Part shown: positions 22,546 through 34,964 of the stretch, piece by piece
Numbering within the stretch: position 1 is the first letter of the stretch
Layout of the letters: every line of letters starts with the position of its first letter
Assembly: GCA_003255065.1 (NCBI GenBank)
Contig: QAOA01005612.1
Span: 124,001-188,000 of the forward strand
DNA: 64,000 nucleotides
Source of the DNA: Cercis canadensis
Lineage: Eukaryota; Streptophyta; Magnoliopsida; Fabales; Fabaceae
Direction of reading: 5' to 3'
Program-made: the position numbers and the translations under genes
The notes under the pieces: generated by a model
The model's database searches: none
Told to the model about the DNA's origin: nothing
What the model saw: only the letters and a program-made list of their open reading frames with translations

Positions 22546-25500
22546 CTAATAATAATTTGTATTGACATATGGAAATGATAGTATTTGAATAAGATAGGTT
22601 GTACACATGAAAATTCAAATTGCATTGGTGTGGTAAAATAATTTTCTCATGGAATTGTTTTACCTTAGGAAATATTTCATGTTTAAGAAAAAAAATTCTT
22701 AGTGGAAATATACCATGTGAAGTTTTTTAAATGGGAAAATCTTTTTATTTATTATGGAATTTTTTTGTGGAAAATTTATTTTAAAAATAAAGAAAAAAAA
22801 CTTCCTGCAAAAATAGTTGGTGGTAAAGTTCATGGTAAACTACTTAGTTTCATATGATTTCTAGCTCATTTTTTTTTTCATAAAATTTTTCCAGCGTTTT
22901 ACCATGGAAATGGCGTTTCCTATTACTCCTTCAATGTTTGTGGATCTTTTGTGGGAGTTTCCATGGGAAATCATTTGTCCATATAAATTTTGTGTTTTCG
23001 CATAATTTGTGGAAAATCAATTGTTAATTTGTTTAGTGAATGGCAAAGCTGCAGAGAGATGTAAGGAACATTTTATGAAGAGCCTAAATTTGAAAGTTAG
23101 GGTACTTTTATGCTATGCCTTCTTGAGGGTGACTTATGTCAAACTGAATTCAGTTTTGTACTATTTTGGTTTTAAACTATATTATATTGGCAAGTTGGTA
23201 TAATTTAAATTTTATTATATTTACTTAATTTTTTTTCTTATATACTTTGACATTAATTGAATAAAATTTAAATTATGTCAACTGTTTTAGTAAGATATAA
23301 TTTAGAACCAAAATTGTAAAGAATTTACTTCGATGAGACAAAAATCACCCTCAAGACCCTATGGGGCATAGCAACACCCTATCAACTTATCAACAATGCA
23401 GAGAAGGATAAAAGAGCGAAAATTAGATACATCAATATTAGATTGAATATTGTTTTTTTATGTGAACTGGCTGCACTTTGGTTTGCAATTTGGAAATAGG
23501 GAAGTGACATTAATATAGATGAATTTTGGAAGTTACGTGTGCTAAAACGAGCCAATAGGTTACTTCGGTTGCATTATGGAGTTCGTATATATAATTAGTT
23601 TCATTGGATATTATTTCTGTTATGTCAATTGGCTAAACTTTGCTTTGAAATTTGCAATTGGGGATGTGGAATTTCTTATAGAACACTATGTCAATTTTTT
23701 TCTAAAAACTTAGTTTGAATATAGTGTATGATTGGAAGTTAGGTATGCCAAAATTTAGTTTTTATTTCTAATTGGTTAATGTTGATAACTTTGAAGGTGT
23801 TGAAAGAAGAATAAAAGGGGCGGGTATGATAAGGATATGATTGGTTCATTTAAATTCGCAAATGTTCAAATTCTGGGGCCAACAGTCGGGAGAATTTTTT
23901 CCTTGAACGCACCAGGCCAATGTGGGTGTTGCGCCCTTAAGATTGCTCAGAGATATCTTATCGTTAAATAAAAAAAAAAAGAAAAAAAAAAGAAAGGGGG
24001 CAGGCATATGGATTTGGATAGGAGGTTACCCTTCCAGATACTTCTAGTTTTAGTGAGAATTTAATTTGGATGAAAATGAGATGAGATTCAACTTACTCAG
24101 CAATGTTTGCAGACTCTCAAAGGCAAGTTGTTTATGCAAAAAGTCCATTTATGAGGAACAAAAAACCCAATATGAGCAGACAATCTTCAATCAATGAGAT
24201 TTTCTACTAATTTTGGAGTAGGGCCCCAGCAACAGTATCCTATTGTTATGTCAATTGGTGACTTTGAGGACGATAACACTATTACTAAGGACAATGACGA
24301 TTACATTATTAGATTTTAGACTATGCTTTTGACATTGTTGAACTTATAATTTGTATTGACATATGGAATGATGGTATTTGAATAAGATAGGTTGTACACA
24401 TGAAATTTTTAATTGCATTGGTGTGGTAAAATAATTTTCTCATGCAATTGTTCTACCATAGGAAATATTGCATGTTTAAGAAAAAAAATTTCTAATGGAA
24501 ATATAACATGTGAAGTTTTAAAAATGGGAAAATCTTTTTATCTATTATGGAATTTTTTTTGTGGGAAATTTATTTTTAAAAATAAAAAAAAAAACTTCCT
24601 GCGGTAAAGTTCATGGTAAACTATTTAGTTTCTCATGATTTCTAGCTCATTTTATTTCATAAAATTTTTCCAGCCTTTTCCCATGGGAATGGCGTTTCTT
24701 ATTACTCCTTCAATGTTTGTGGATCTTTTGTGGGCGTTTCCATGGGAAATCATTTGTCCCCAGAACTTTTGTGTTTTCGCATGATTTGTTTCCATGGAAA
24801 ATCAATTGTTAATTTTTTTTAGTGAATGGCAGAGCTGCAGAGAGAGATAAGGAACATTTTATGAAGAGCCAAAATTTAAAAGTTAGGGTGCTTCTATGAT
24901 ACGCCTTCTTGAGAGTGACTTATATCATATTCAATTGGGTTTTGTACTATTTTTGTTTTAAACTATATCATACTGGCAAGTTGGCATAATTTAAATCTTT
25001 TTGGATTTACTTAATTTTTTTTCTTATATCTTCAAACATTGATTGAATAAAATTTAAATTATGTCAACTGTGCCAGCATGATATTATTTAGAACAAAATA
25101 ATAAGAAATTTACGTCGATGTGACATAAATCACCCTCAAGACTCTATGGGGCATAGCAACACCCTATCAACTTATCAACAAGAAAAGAATAAAAGAAAGA
25201 AAATTAGATACATCAATATTAGATTGTATATTGTTTTTTTATGTGAACTAGCTGCACTTTGGTTTGCAATTTGGAACTAGGGAAGTGACATTAATATAGA
25301 TGGATTTTGGAAGTTATGTATGTTAAAAAGAGCCAATAGGTTACTTTGACTGCAATATGGAGTTCGTATATATAATTAGTTTCATTGGATATTATTTCTG
25401 TTATGTCGATCGGCTGCACTTTGGTTTGAAATTTGCAACTGGGGAAGTGGAATTTCTTATAGAATTCTATGTCAATTTTTTTCTAAAAACTTAGTTTGAA

Positions 25501-26870
25501 TATAGTGTATGATTGGAAGTTATGTATGCCAAAATTTAGTTTTAAGTTCTGAGTGGTTAAGGTTGATGACTTTGCGGGTGTTGAAAGAAGAATGAAAGGG
25601 AAGGGTATATGATAAGGCTGCAATATTTTCATTCAAATTAGAGAAGGTTCAAACTCTGGGCCAATATCTAGGAGAATGTTTTCCTTGAACCCACCAGGCT
25701 AATGTGGGAGTTGCACTCTTAAAATCGCTCGAGGATATCCTTACTGTACAAAAAAAAAGGGGGGCAGACATATAGATTTGTATCGGAGGTTACCTTCTTA
25801 GGTGCTTCTAGTTTTAGCCTGAATTTTAGATGAAATTGAGATGAGATTCAACTTATTCAGCAATGTTTGCAGGATCTCAAAGGCAAGTTGTTTAAGCAAA
25901 TAGTCCATTTATGAGGAACAAAGAACCCGGTATGAGCAGATAATCTTCAATCAATGAGATTTTCTACTAATTTTGGAGTAAGGCCCCAGCAACAGTGTCC
26001 TACTGTTCTGTCCATTGGTGACTTTGAGGACGATAACACTATTACTATGGGCAATGACGATTACATTATTAGATTTTAGACTTGGTTTTGACATTGTTGA
26101 ACTTATAATTTGTATTGACATATGGAATGATGGTATTTGAATAAGACAGGTTCAACACATGAAAATTCAAATTGCATTGGTGTGGTAAAATAATTTTCCC
26201 ATGGAATTGTTCCACCATAGGAAATATTGCATGTTTAAGAAAACAAATTCCTCATGGAAATATACCATGTGAAGTTTTTTAAATGGGAAAATCTTTTTAT
26301 TTATTAGGGAATATTTTTGTGGAGAATTTATTTTTAAAAGTGAAGAAAAAAAACTTCCTGCAAAAATAGTCGGTTGTAAAGTTCATGGTAGACTACTTAC
26401 TTCTCATGATTTCTTCCTCATTTTTTTATAAAATTTTTCCAGCCTTTTCCCATATGGAAATAGCATTTCCTATTAATCCTTCATTGATTGTGGATCTTTT
26501 GTGGGATTTTCCATGGGAAATCATTTGTCAACAGAACTTTTGTGTTTTCGCATGATTTGTTTCCATGGAAAATCAATTGTTAATTTTTTTTTGTGAATGG
26601 CAGAGCTGCAAAGAGATATATGGAACATTTTATGATGAATAGCCTAAATTTAAAAGTTAGGGTGTTTCTACGCTACACTTTCTTGAGAGTGACTTATGTC
26701 TTATTCAATTGAATTTTGTACTATTTTTGTTTTAAACTATATCATATTGGCAAGTTGGCATATTGACTTTGATGTGACATAAATCACCCTCAAGACCCTA
26801 TGCCACCCTATCGACTTATCAACAATGCTGAGAAGGACAAAAGATAGAAAATTAGAAACATCAATATTAC
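22546..26870. repeat. 1.77-kb tandem repeat, copies B, C and partial D
   Basis: Direct tandem copies. The landmark TTTGTATTGACATATGG occurs at 22557, 24350 and 26109, giving periods of about 1793 and 1759 bases. Each unit holds the same series of AT-rich phrases (CCATGGGAAATCATTTGTCC, GACATAAATCACCCTCAAGA and others). Copy D ends near 26870 and lacks about 130 bases present in C (around 26760). No conserved ORF, TIR or RNA gene is visible. With copy A the array originally held at least 3.4 units. Confidence 0.85.
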
Positions 26871-27150
26871 TATACAAATTTAAATGCTACTTCTTTTGGA
26901 GAGAGGGCTTATGGGGCAGCCATGGTTATTTTATGGCGGAGGAGATCTGAGAGACTCGAGGACAAATTTGGCAAAAGAGTCTAGTCCTTTTCTTATATGC
27001 TCAAATCCGGAGCCTCCCCTATGGATAAGTTATATTCTATCTTATGTAACCAACAAATATGTGATAACAGAATGATAGGGTTAGTTCTATTCTATCTTCC
27101 CCTCGTTATCTGATGCATCAAACCAAACGATAGTATTCACTTATCTTTTA
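26871..27150. other. Unique sequence, no gene seen
   Basis: A short region between the tandem array and a MITE-like element. A 63-codon ORF (26884-27075) has no recognisable features. Confidence 0.4.
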
Positions 27151-27152
27151 CC

Positions 27153-27546
27153 TTATGTTTGGATTGAGGAAAAACTAAGAGGGAAAGAAAATGAAGGTAA
27201 AAGGTATTTTTTTTAGTGTGGTTGTAGGAGAGAAAATGAGAGAAAAAAAATTTACACGAGTACACGTTGGACCTAGCAAACATTGTCTCTCTATTCGTGG
27301 AAAAAAAAAATGCAATGAAGACTGAAGAGACTAAAAAAACATTTATTTTTGCCACTAATTTTAACTTTTTAAAAGGGTATGAGTATAATTTTATATTTAA
27401 TCAATTTTTAAAAGATTACTTACTCTTCATTTTTCTTTTTCATTTGTTCCATCCAAACATATTAAAAAAAAAAAATTATTTTTAAAATTTTCTATTATCG
27501 CTTTTTTCTTTTCCATTATTTTCTTTCTCCTTCCATCCCAACATAA
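27153..27546. mobile_element. MITE-like inverted-terminus element
   Basis: The left end TTATGTTTGGATTGAGG (27153) and the right end, read in reverse complement TTATGTTGGGATGGAAGG (27546), are imperfect inverted termini about 390 bp apart around an AT-rich core. They may be followed by a gap (27575-27591) and poly-A. The family is not identified and the target duplication is unclear. Confidence 0.4.
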
Positions 27547-28574
27547 CATCAGTGGATTCTTGGGTTTTTTTTTTNNNNNNNNNNNNNNNNNAAAAAAAAA
27601 AAAAAAAAAAAACATCAATGAGTCCATCTTTGTTCACGTGTTTGACATTATGTTCATTTATTAGGTTGATGGATGCTATTTTTGACGAAGGAGTGGGTTG
27701 CTTTTAGTCTTAAAATTCAACTGAAAGGGGTACAATATATTGGGATGAGAATGAGACGAACTGTCATTTTTCAATACCTCAAGTGAGATTGGTGCAATTT
27801 TCTTAAATAGAATTTGCTTGAGCTATAAAATTTTGATACGATACGCAACTATTAGAGTCAATATTATTGACTAAATAGTTTGAGTTTTGTCTTTAACTTT
27901 AAAGTTGTGACGAAAAGATATTGATATTATTCCAAGTCCAAAAAAGACAACAACTTAATCATGTGCAAAGCAAGTTCCACAAAATTGGTTTTGACAATTG
28001 TAAATATCATATCTCAAAATTGAATAGTATAACTGTGGTATAAGTATAGATCACATAATTCAAATGCGGCAACGGAAGTGAAACATGTTTCCTGGAAAAG
28101 TTCGTAAATTTTAAGCACCACAACCCATACTCTGTATCTCTTGTCTTATTCTAGTCCAATTACTTTTATTTTTTATTTGGTTGTTGACTTTTTCAACTAA
28201 TCTGTGCCAATCCCATGCTCTGTATCTCAGATCTCATTCTTGTCCCATTGCGTTCTTCACTTTATTAACTCATCTGTTTACCAAACTGATTAACTTATTT
28301 TCTTTTATATATTAAAAAAAAATATTTTGAAACCCTTTCTCGTTCTCGTGCTTCTTTTTCATCCTTAATTTCTCACTTTGCTTTGCTGCTAGTCTCTTCT
28401 TCTTTTCTTTTCTCTTTATTAATGGATAACACTAGCACACGCATAAAAACGAAAAACCCAAAGAGAGAGCGAAGAAAAGAGACAGAGGGACAAACACGTT
28501 CAGTTTCTTACTAGAACAAATATTCCAACTCCTGTTCCAACGAAAAAGCTCACAAAGAACCAAACTGCAACTCC

Positions 28575-30875
28575 ATGGAGTTTAGTAATCTCTGTTCCCA
28601 AACAACCATGCCGTTAGCACTGATAACCTTGGCGTTCTTGCTGTTTCTCTACGTGCTTTCATTGATACCAAGAAGCCACCGTGTAATTGCCCATGAACCT
28701 AGAAAAGCACCACCAAGAGCTGGAGGCGCATGGCCTTTGATTGGGCACCTCCGCCATTTTGGTGGACCACAGCCACCTCATGTTACCTTGGGCAACATGG
28801 CAGACAAATATGGACCAATTTTCAGCTTAAGGTTAGGGGTTCACAAAACCTTGATTGTGAGTAGTTGGGAAATGGCCAAAGAGTGCTTTTCTGTGAACGA
28901 CAAAGCCTTTGCTAATCGTCCTAAAGCTTTAGCCTTTGAAGTTATGGGATACAACTCCGCCATGATTGGGTTCAGCCCTTATGGCTCGTACTGGCGTCAT
29001 GTACGCAAGATGGCAATCCTCGAGCTTCTGTCGAACCAACGGCTTGAGATGCTCAAACACATCAAAGAATCGGAGGTGAAGGCAGCCATCAAAGAGACTT
29101 TTGACTGTTGGTTGAACTCGAACAAGAACAAGAACCAGATTGGTTCACATCATAAGGCAGCGACTGTGAGGACTGAGATGAAGACGTGGTTTGGGGACAT
29201 AGTTTTAAATGTCATGTTCAGAATGATTATTGGAAAACGTTTTGTTGGGGGTGATGCTGATGATGACGACAATGAAGAGAACGAAAGGACTCGGAAATTA
29301 CTGAGAGATTTTTTCGATCTAAGTGGGTCATTTGTGGTTTCTGATGCACTGCCTTATCTGAGGTGGCTGGATTTGGATGGTAAAGAGAAGGCCATGAAGA
29401 AAACGGCAAAAGAGTTGGACCAAATTGCTCAATTATGGCTTGAAGACCACAAACGCAAGAAAGATAGACCTGTGAAGGGGGAGCATGAGCATGACTTTAT
29501 GGATGCACTTCTTTCAATTGTTGATGAAGATGATCAAGTCCTTGATGGTCATGGTGTTGACACTACAATTAAGGCTACATCCCTCGTATGTGTTTCATAT
29601 CCAAATCCTTTTCAATCATAATGCTTAGAGTTATTATTTAGCACACTAGCTTTGTTACAATAGCATTTAGTACTCTGACTTTGTAAAGTAAAATATTTAC
29701 ACAAGCAACTAAAATTGAATTATTTTGTTTAGTACAAATCAAACTTTAGATATCAACATTCTTGAATTGTTACACATTTCAATCTAAGATATTTTTATAT
29801 TACAAAATATGTTTTTCATATCGTTAGAACATAAATTAAAATCATGATTAATTTTAAATAAGGCTTTGAGTTTACTTACTTCTTATCATGTTTTGTTGAG
29901 CTAATCATAAAAGAAACTATCTAATATCAGCTAAATTATCATTAAAACTATATAAATCAAGTTGTTCGAATAAAAATTTAAATTCCATAGCAAAATTTTG
30001 ATTTTGTATGAAAAAATGACACAATTTAGATTGCGTAATATAGTTTAAAGTAAACATTCTCTCACGACCCACTAGATGCTATTCTTCCCAAAAACATAGC
30101 CACCAAAAAATTTGATTTAGATAAATACTTAACTTGTATACTATGTAATACATTTCAAATATGAATGAATATTATATATATAGAACTACTTTATTTCATG
30201 ACTAATTTTAGTTTCTACTTTCTCTCTTCCTTTCTTTTTTTGGCTTCAAAGTCCTTAATATTAGCTGGCACGGATACTACATATGTGACATTGACATGGG
30301 CTCTTGCCTTACTGCTCAACAACCGTGAAGTCCTAAACAAGGCACAAGATGAATTAGACACAAAAATTGGAAAGGAAAGGCTAGTTATCGAATCAGACTT
30401 GAAGAAGCTTGAGTATGTTGACGCTATCCTCAAGGAAACAATGCGTTTATACCCAGCAGGACCACTCAGTGTACCACATGAATCCATGGAAGATTGCACA
30501 ATTGGTGGCTACCATATACCGGCTGGCACTCGCCTCTTAACTAACCTTTCGAAACTTCACAGAGATCCACGGGTGTATTCGGATCCAATGGTGTTTCGCC
30601 CCGAGAGATTCCTGGGAGAGCACAAGGGTTTGGACGTCAGGGGCCAGAATTTTGAGTTGATTCCATTTGGTGCTGGTAGAAGAATGTGTCCTGGACTCTC
30701 CTTTGCTCTCCAATCTATGCAACTTACACTTGCTAATCTGCTGCATGCCTTTCATATTGCAACCCCTCATAATGAGCCTGTTGATATGCGTGAACAGATA
30801 GGTCTTACCAACATCAAAGCCTCCCCACTCCAAGTCCTTCTTAACCCACGTCTCTCTGCTCAAGTTTATGGATAA
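28575..30875 (+). CDS. Cytochrome P450, CYP82 family, intact
   Basis: Two exons, 28575-29585 and 30252-30875, are separated by a 666-bp intron (CTC/GTATGT donor, TTCAAAG acceptor, phase 0). They give 544 aa. An N-terminal membrane anchor (MPLALITLAFLLFLYVLSLI) is followed by a Pro hinge (KAPPRAGGAWPLIGHL). The P450 signatures are the oxygen-binding I-helix AGTDTT, the K-helix ETMRLYP, FRPERF, and the heme loop FGAGRRMCPG. Intron position and wording (SMEDCTIGGYHIPAGTRL, ELIPFGAGRR) place it in CYP82. These ER monooxygenases oxidise coumarins, flavonoids, alkaloids or homoterpenes depending on subfamily, and the substrate cannot be told here. An unusual feature is LSKLHRDP where many relatives have LWKLHRDP. 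The only intact host gene in the window. Its inverted paralogue at 49491-51722 is dead. Confidence 0.9.
29586..30251 (+). other. Intron of the CYP82 gene
   Basis: AT-rich, from GTATGT to TTCAAAG. The paralogue has an intron at the same place (50127-50721). Conserved phrases in both introns show that they share ancestry. Confidence 0.85.
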
Positions 30876-31271
30876 AACATTAAATAGTGTGCCAGATGGA
30901 AAATTTCTTGTGTGAACAAGTTATAACTCTCTAGACAAATAAAAATATAACAATATATTCAATAAATTAGGTTTAATTTTTAAACCAATATGAAATATGC
31001 ATAGAACATGGGATGTAATATCGTAGTACTTATATATAAAGTGAGACCCATATCTAGGTTATCATTTGAATTGATTTGGCACACACTTATTGACAGTATA
31101 TAAAATAATGTATATCTTATTCTGATTCATACGACAATTTCTTGTTTCCCTTGTAAAATATTAGCCACTTTCACCTCACGTATGAGGCCAATAAAACAAT
31201 AAATTTCAAAATATTCTCATAGCCATATACTTCTCATAGATACATTAACCGAAGGATCACATATTGGTCCT

Positions 31272-32020
31272 GATGCGAACCTTTAGGATTTTCCCGAGAC
31301 CTAATTACGATTGGTAGAGATTCAAACGCCCTAAAACGTCTAATCAAAGTTCATAAACAAAAATCAAAACAAAGAGGACCTCGACCTCTCACTTAGCGAA
31401 GTGGGAACCAAAGGTATCCAGGAATGATATAGACGCCATAAGAATTCATCATTCTTGATAAGTTCTAAGAGTTCTCAAAAAAACCCAAAAGAGAAAACCT
31501 CTCATTTATTCAAATTCATATTCTAATTATTAGTTGTTTAGTACAAAGGAGTAACGGTTTGTGTAGCCATTGTATGTCACATTTCGGTCATATTGCCAAG
31601 GCCGACCAAACAACATATAACTAGCTTGCATTAGCACAACATCACACATCACCTCATCCTCATATTTTCCTATACCAAAGGACCCCAATACTTGTTTGTT
31701 TACCTTGATCTCTCCACTCTCATTAAGTCATTATAGCTTGTATGACTTGGGGTGTTTCAAGGTTGGCAAACTTAGCTTATCCACAAGAGTAGTACTAGCC
31801 ACATTCACACAACTCCCTCCATCTATAATCATGTTGCACACTATCCTATTAACAAGACATCTAGTGTGAAAGATGTTCTCTCTTTTGAGCTTCATCAAGC
31901 TCTTTCACATGTGCATTAAGGGCTCTCCTAACAACAAATATCTTACCATCAACTAGTAGCTCAACATGCTCATTATCATCATCCAAAGAATTCAAAGACT
32001 CACTATCATGCTCACTGTCA
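31272..32020 (-). mobile_element. Chromovirus fragment: LTR piece and gag/protease linker
   Basis: Minus strand. An LTR-like end beginning TGATGCGAACC on the plus strand (31272), with the same TGATGCG tip as the CRM-like element's left LTR, is followed from about 31550 by decayed protease coding. Protease segments are CNMIIDGGSCVNVAS, EDEVMCDVVLMQA and LFGRPWQYDRNVTYNGY. The acidic linker is at 31861-32020 (RYDSEHDSESLNSLDDD). The active site is DGG instead of DSG, and a TAA interrupts it. A relative of the element at 5144-11920, but clearly a different and older copy. Confidence 0.7.
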
Positions 32021-32106
32021 TAACGTACCCGGAGGTCGCTATAATGCAGATGGCTAAATAAAAAGAGATTTAGTTTTCGAAATGAAAACTCTGGAGTCGC
32101 CACCAA

Positions 32107-34181
32107 TTGTATTAAAAATCTGGGAAACAATTAGAAAACCCTTTAATTTCTAAAAAAATATGTCTGTGAACCAGAGAGGGTTCGGGAGTCTAATTGTGTA
32201 TAGGGAAGGTGTTAGGCACCCTATAACACCCGTCTAAACGACGGTTACCTAAAATTAATTGTGCAAATTAAATCATGGCCTAATTGTATTTATTTGATCC
32301 CTAAAAGAAAAATAGGTGATTATTTAAAACAGGACTTGATTCGTCACTCTCGAATGCCTACGTACCCTAATTAGGGATCAAGGTCCGCGTAGTTCGCAAT
32401 GATTCAAAATGAATTTTTATTTTTATTATTATTATATTTTTTTTTTCAAAATTAAAATTAAAAGGAATTCAAAATTTTCAAATAAAAAAATTGTGCTATG
32501 CATGAATCTAATCGCGTCCTAATCCTTCTACTTTGTTCCCACGCTTCTCGGTTCCCAAAGCGGCGCTTATCCTTACCTCGGGCAGATAGAAGAGCCACCC
32601 CTATGGGGGTAAGTCGCTCCTATCCCTCCCTTGACAAGTAAGGGGCCTATGAATGTTAGTCGCATAGAATTCACTAAATGAATGTAAAATGCATGATATG
32701 TAAGCCCATTTCGTGGGCCTGGTTTAGCCTAGAATAGAAACCAGCTCAACAAATCAGAGGACATAAACCAGTCCATTTCATGGGCCGGGTCCAATCCATA
32801 CAAAAAATAGCTTAGCACATCAAGAACAACGGACTAAATAGAACCTCAGCCAATCAACAAAAAATGAAAAATTATGAATATTTCTTAAATTGAAGATATA
32901 CATCTTATGGTTTTAAAAAGACAAGAAGCACCTAAATCGAGGCTCTATAGCTCCAGAAAGATTTAAAAGACTATATACTGTCGTAGAAAATCAACTAGCT
33001 TAACAATACAAAAAATAGCAAAACTTTAAATGTAAACTGAGAATAAAGTAGATGAAAAAAAAAATTGAAAATTTTATATATTTAAGCCACACATTTTATG
33101 ACTCTAATGAGACTAACATCACTTAATTTGAAACTGTATAACTCTAGAAAGAAATAAAAGATTGCACACTATTGGAGAAAACTAACAGGCTTGACAGGAC
33201 AGAGAAACAGCCAACTTTAAATCAAAACCGAGAGCAGGGGGACATGCAAAAAATCTGAAAATAATATATATTAAAACCACACATCTTACGGTTCTAATGA
33301 GACCAATATCAATTAATTTGGAACTGTATAACTCCAGAAAGAAATAAAAGATTGTACACCGCCAGAGAAAACCAAAGGCTTGACAGGGCAGAAAAACAGC
33401 CAAACTTAAATCAAAACTGGGAGCAGAGGAGACATGCAAAAACTCTGAAACTAATATATATTAAAAACACACCTCTTACGGTTCTAATGAGACCAATATC
33501 AATTAATTTGGAACCGTATAACTCCAGAAAGAAATAAACGATTGTACACTGCCAGAGAAAACCAAAGGCTTAACAGGGCAGAAAAACAGCCAAAATTAAA
33601 TCAAAACTGGGAGCAGAGGCGACATGAAAAAAATCTGAAACTAATATATATTAAAAACACACCTCTTACGGTTCTAATGAGACCAACATCAATTAATTTG
33701 GAGCCCTGAAGCTTTGTCTAGAAAACTAAAACCAACTACTGCCAGAGCTGCCTAAAAGCTGCGAAAATGAAGAAATCTTACCTTGGTTCTCTTTCTCTTT
33801 GCCCTCTCTTCTTCCTTGTTTCAGTTATGTTCTCTCTATTGCTCTTTTTCTGTGTATTTCTGTTGGTATTTGTTTCAGCCCTTGCCTCTTGCTTTTATAC
33901 TACTCACCTTGCACCTAAGTCTTTCACATCCCTCTCACTATTTGTGTTAACCTCCATCTCTTTCTCTCTTTAAAACACTTATCCTTCTATCCCTTTTTGG
34001 TGTTTCAATTGCACACAATCTCTATCTCTCTCTCTTTTGTTTCCAACTTACTCATGTCTCTTATTTTTTTTATGCACTCACATCTCTTTCTATGTCTATC
34101 TCTTCCCACACATTTAATTATATCATATGTGTATATATATATATATATAATTTATTATTTAGACGAAAATAGGTGTCCACA
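32107..34181 (-). repeat. LTR of Tat/Ogre-like fragment
   Basis: About 2.07 kb. It starts (minus) TGTGGACACCTATTTTCG after a G-rich tract and ends just before the PBS-like TGGTGGCGACTCC. It contains the 190-bp tandem repeats (32900-33715). Its right part has CT-rich runs and a (TA)n at about 34132-34148. The ORFs at 33767-34263 are low-complexity CT translation, not genes. Confidence 0.55.
32900..33715. repeat. 190-bp tandem repeat, about 4.2 units
   Basis: The landmark ACATCTTACGG...TAATGAGACCAA starts at 32900, 33091, 33281, 33471 and 33661, giving periods of 190-191. Units 3 and 4 are very alike and unit 1 is most diverged. Each ends with AGAGAAAACCAAAGGCTTGACAGGGCAG-type sequence. The array lies inside the Tat/Ogre-like LTR. 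Confidence 0.9.
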
Positions 34182-34329
34182 GTTTGCCCCTCTTTACATG
34201 TTTCCTATTAGAATAACGTATGAAGCTTTCGCTTATCACGTTTTTTGCATAGGGGACATGTAAAGATAAAAGATACGTATTTCGTCCAGTATTCAGGGTA
34301 GAGATTGAAATGTTAAAACAAAATGACAT

Positions 34330-34960
34330 AAATTACAATGGCGAAAATATAATTACAGGATAATGTAATATCGAGAAATGAGAATGACATGAAATCCTAA
34401 TGGCACAACATATAATAGCGGAAAATTAATGATACAAACATGTAATGACGAGAAAATTAATGGCACAAAATGTAATGACAGAGAAATTAATGGTATAAAA
34501 TGTATTGGCGAAAAAAATTTAATGGCATGAAATGTAATGACTGAGAAATTAATGGCACAAATGTAATGGCAAGAAAATTAATGGCATAAAATGTAATGAC
34601 AAAAAAAAATTAATTGCATGAAATGTAATGACGAGAAAATTTAATGGCATAAAATGTAATGGCTGAGAAATTAATGGCCTAAATGTAATGACAATAAATT
34701 AATGGCACAAATGTAATGGCAAGAAAATTAATGGCATAAAATGTAATGGCGAGAAAATTTAATAGCATAAAATGTAATGGCTGAGAAAGTTATTAGCAGA
34801 AAACATAATGGCTATAAAGTTAATGACGTGAAATGTAATGGCAAGAAAATTAATGGCAGAGAATTAATGGCGTTAAATGTAATGGCAGAAAACATAATGA
34901 CTAGAAAATTAATGGCGTAAAAATGTAATGACAAGAAAATTAATGGCATGAAATTTTAAA
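34330..34960. repeat. Degenerate ~30-bp tandem repeat
   Basis: About twenty imperfect copies of a unit like TTAATGGCATAAAATGTAATG followed by ACGAGAAAA. The variable position alternates GACGAG, GGCAAG, GACTGAG. Non-coding. It lies just outside the LTR on the PPT side. Confidence 0.85.
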
Positions 34961-34964
34961 AACT

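Larger units (their letters stand above)
27871..31265. repeat. Left arm of CYP82 inverted duplication
   Basis: This segment is homologous, in reverse orientation, to 49128-51960. Outer anchor: CTAAATAGTTTGAG...ACTTTAAAGTTGTGAC (27871 on) against the reverse complement at about 51915-51960. Inner anchor: CACTTTCACCTCACGTATGAGG...GATACATTAACCGAAGGATCA (31165-31262) against 49130-49225. Promoter, both exons, intron and downstream flank are all included, so it is a genomic duplication and not retroposition. Confidence 0.85.

Noticed and set aside
33767..34263. CT-rich ORFs as small secreted or membrane proteins
   Set aside because: Translation of CT/TA simple sequence within the Tat/Ogre-like LTR gives Ser/Leu/Phe runs only.
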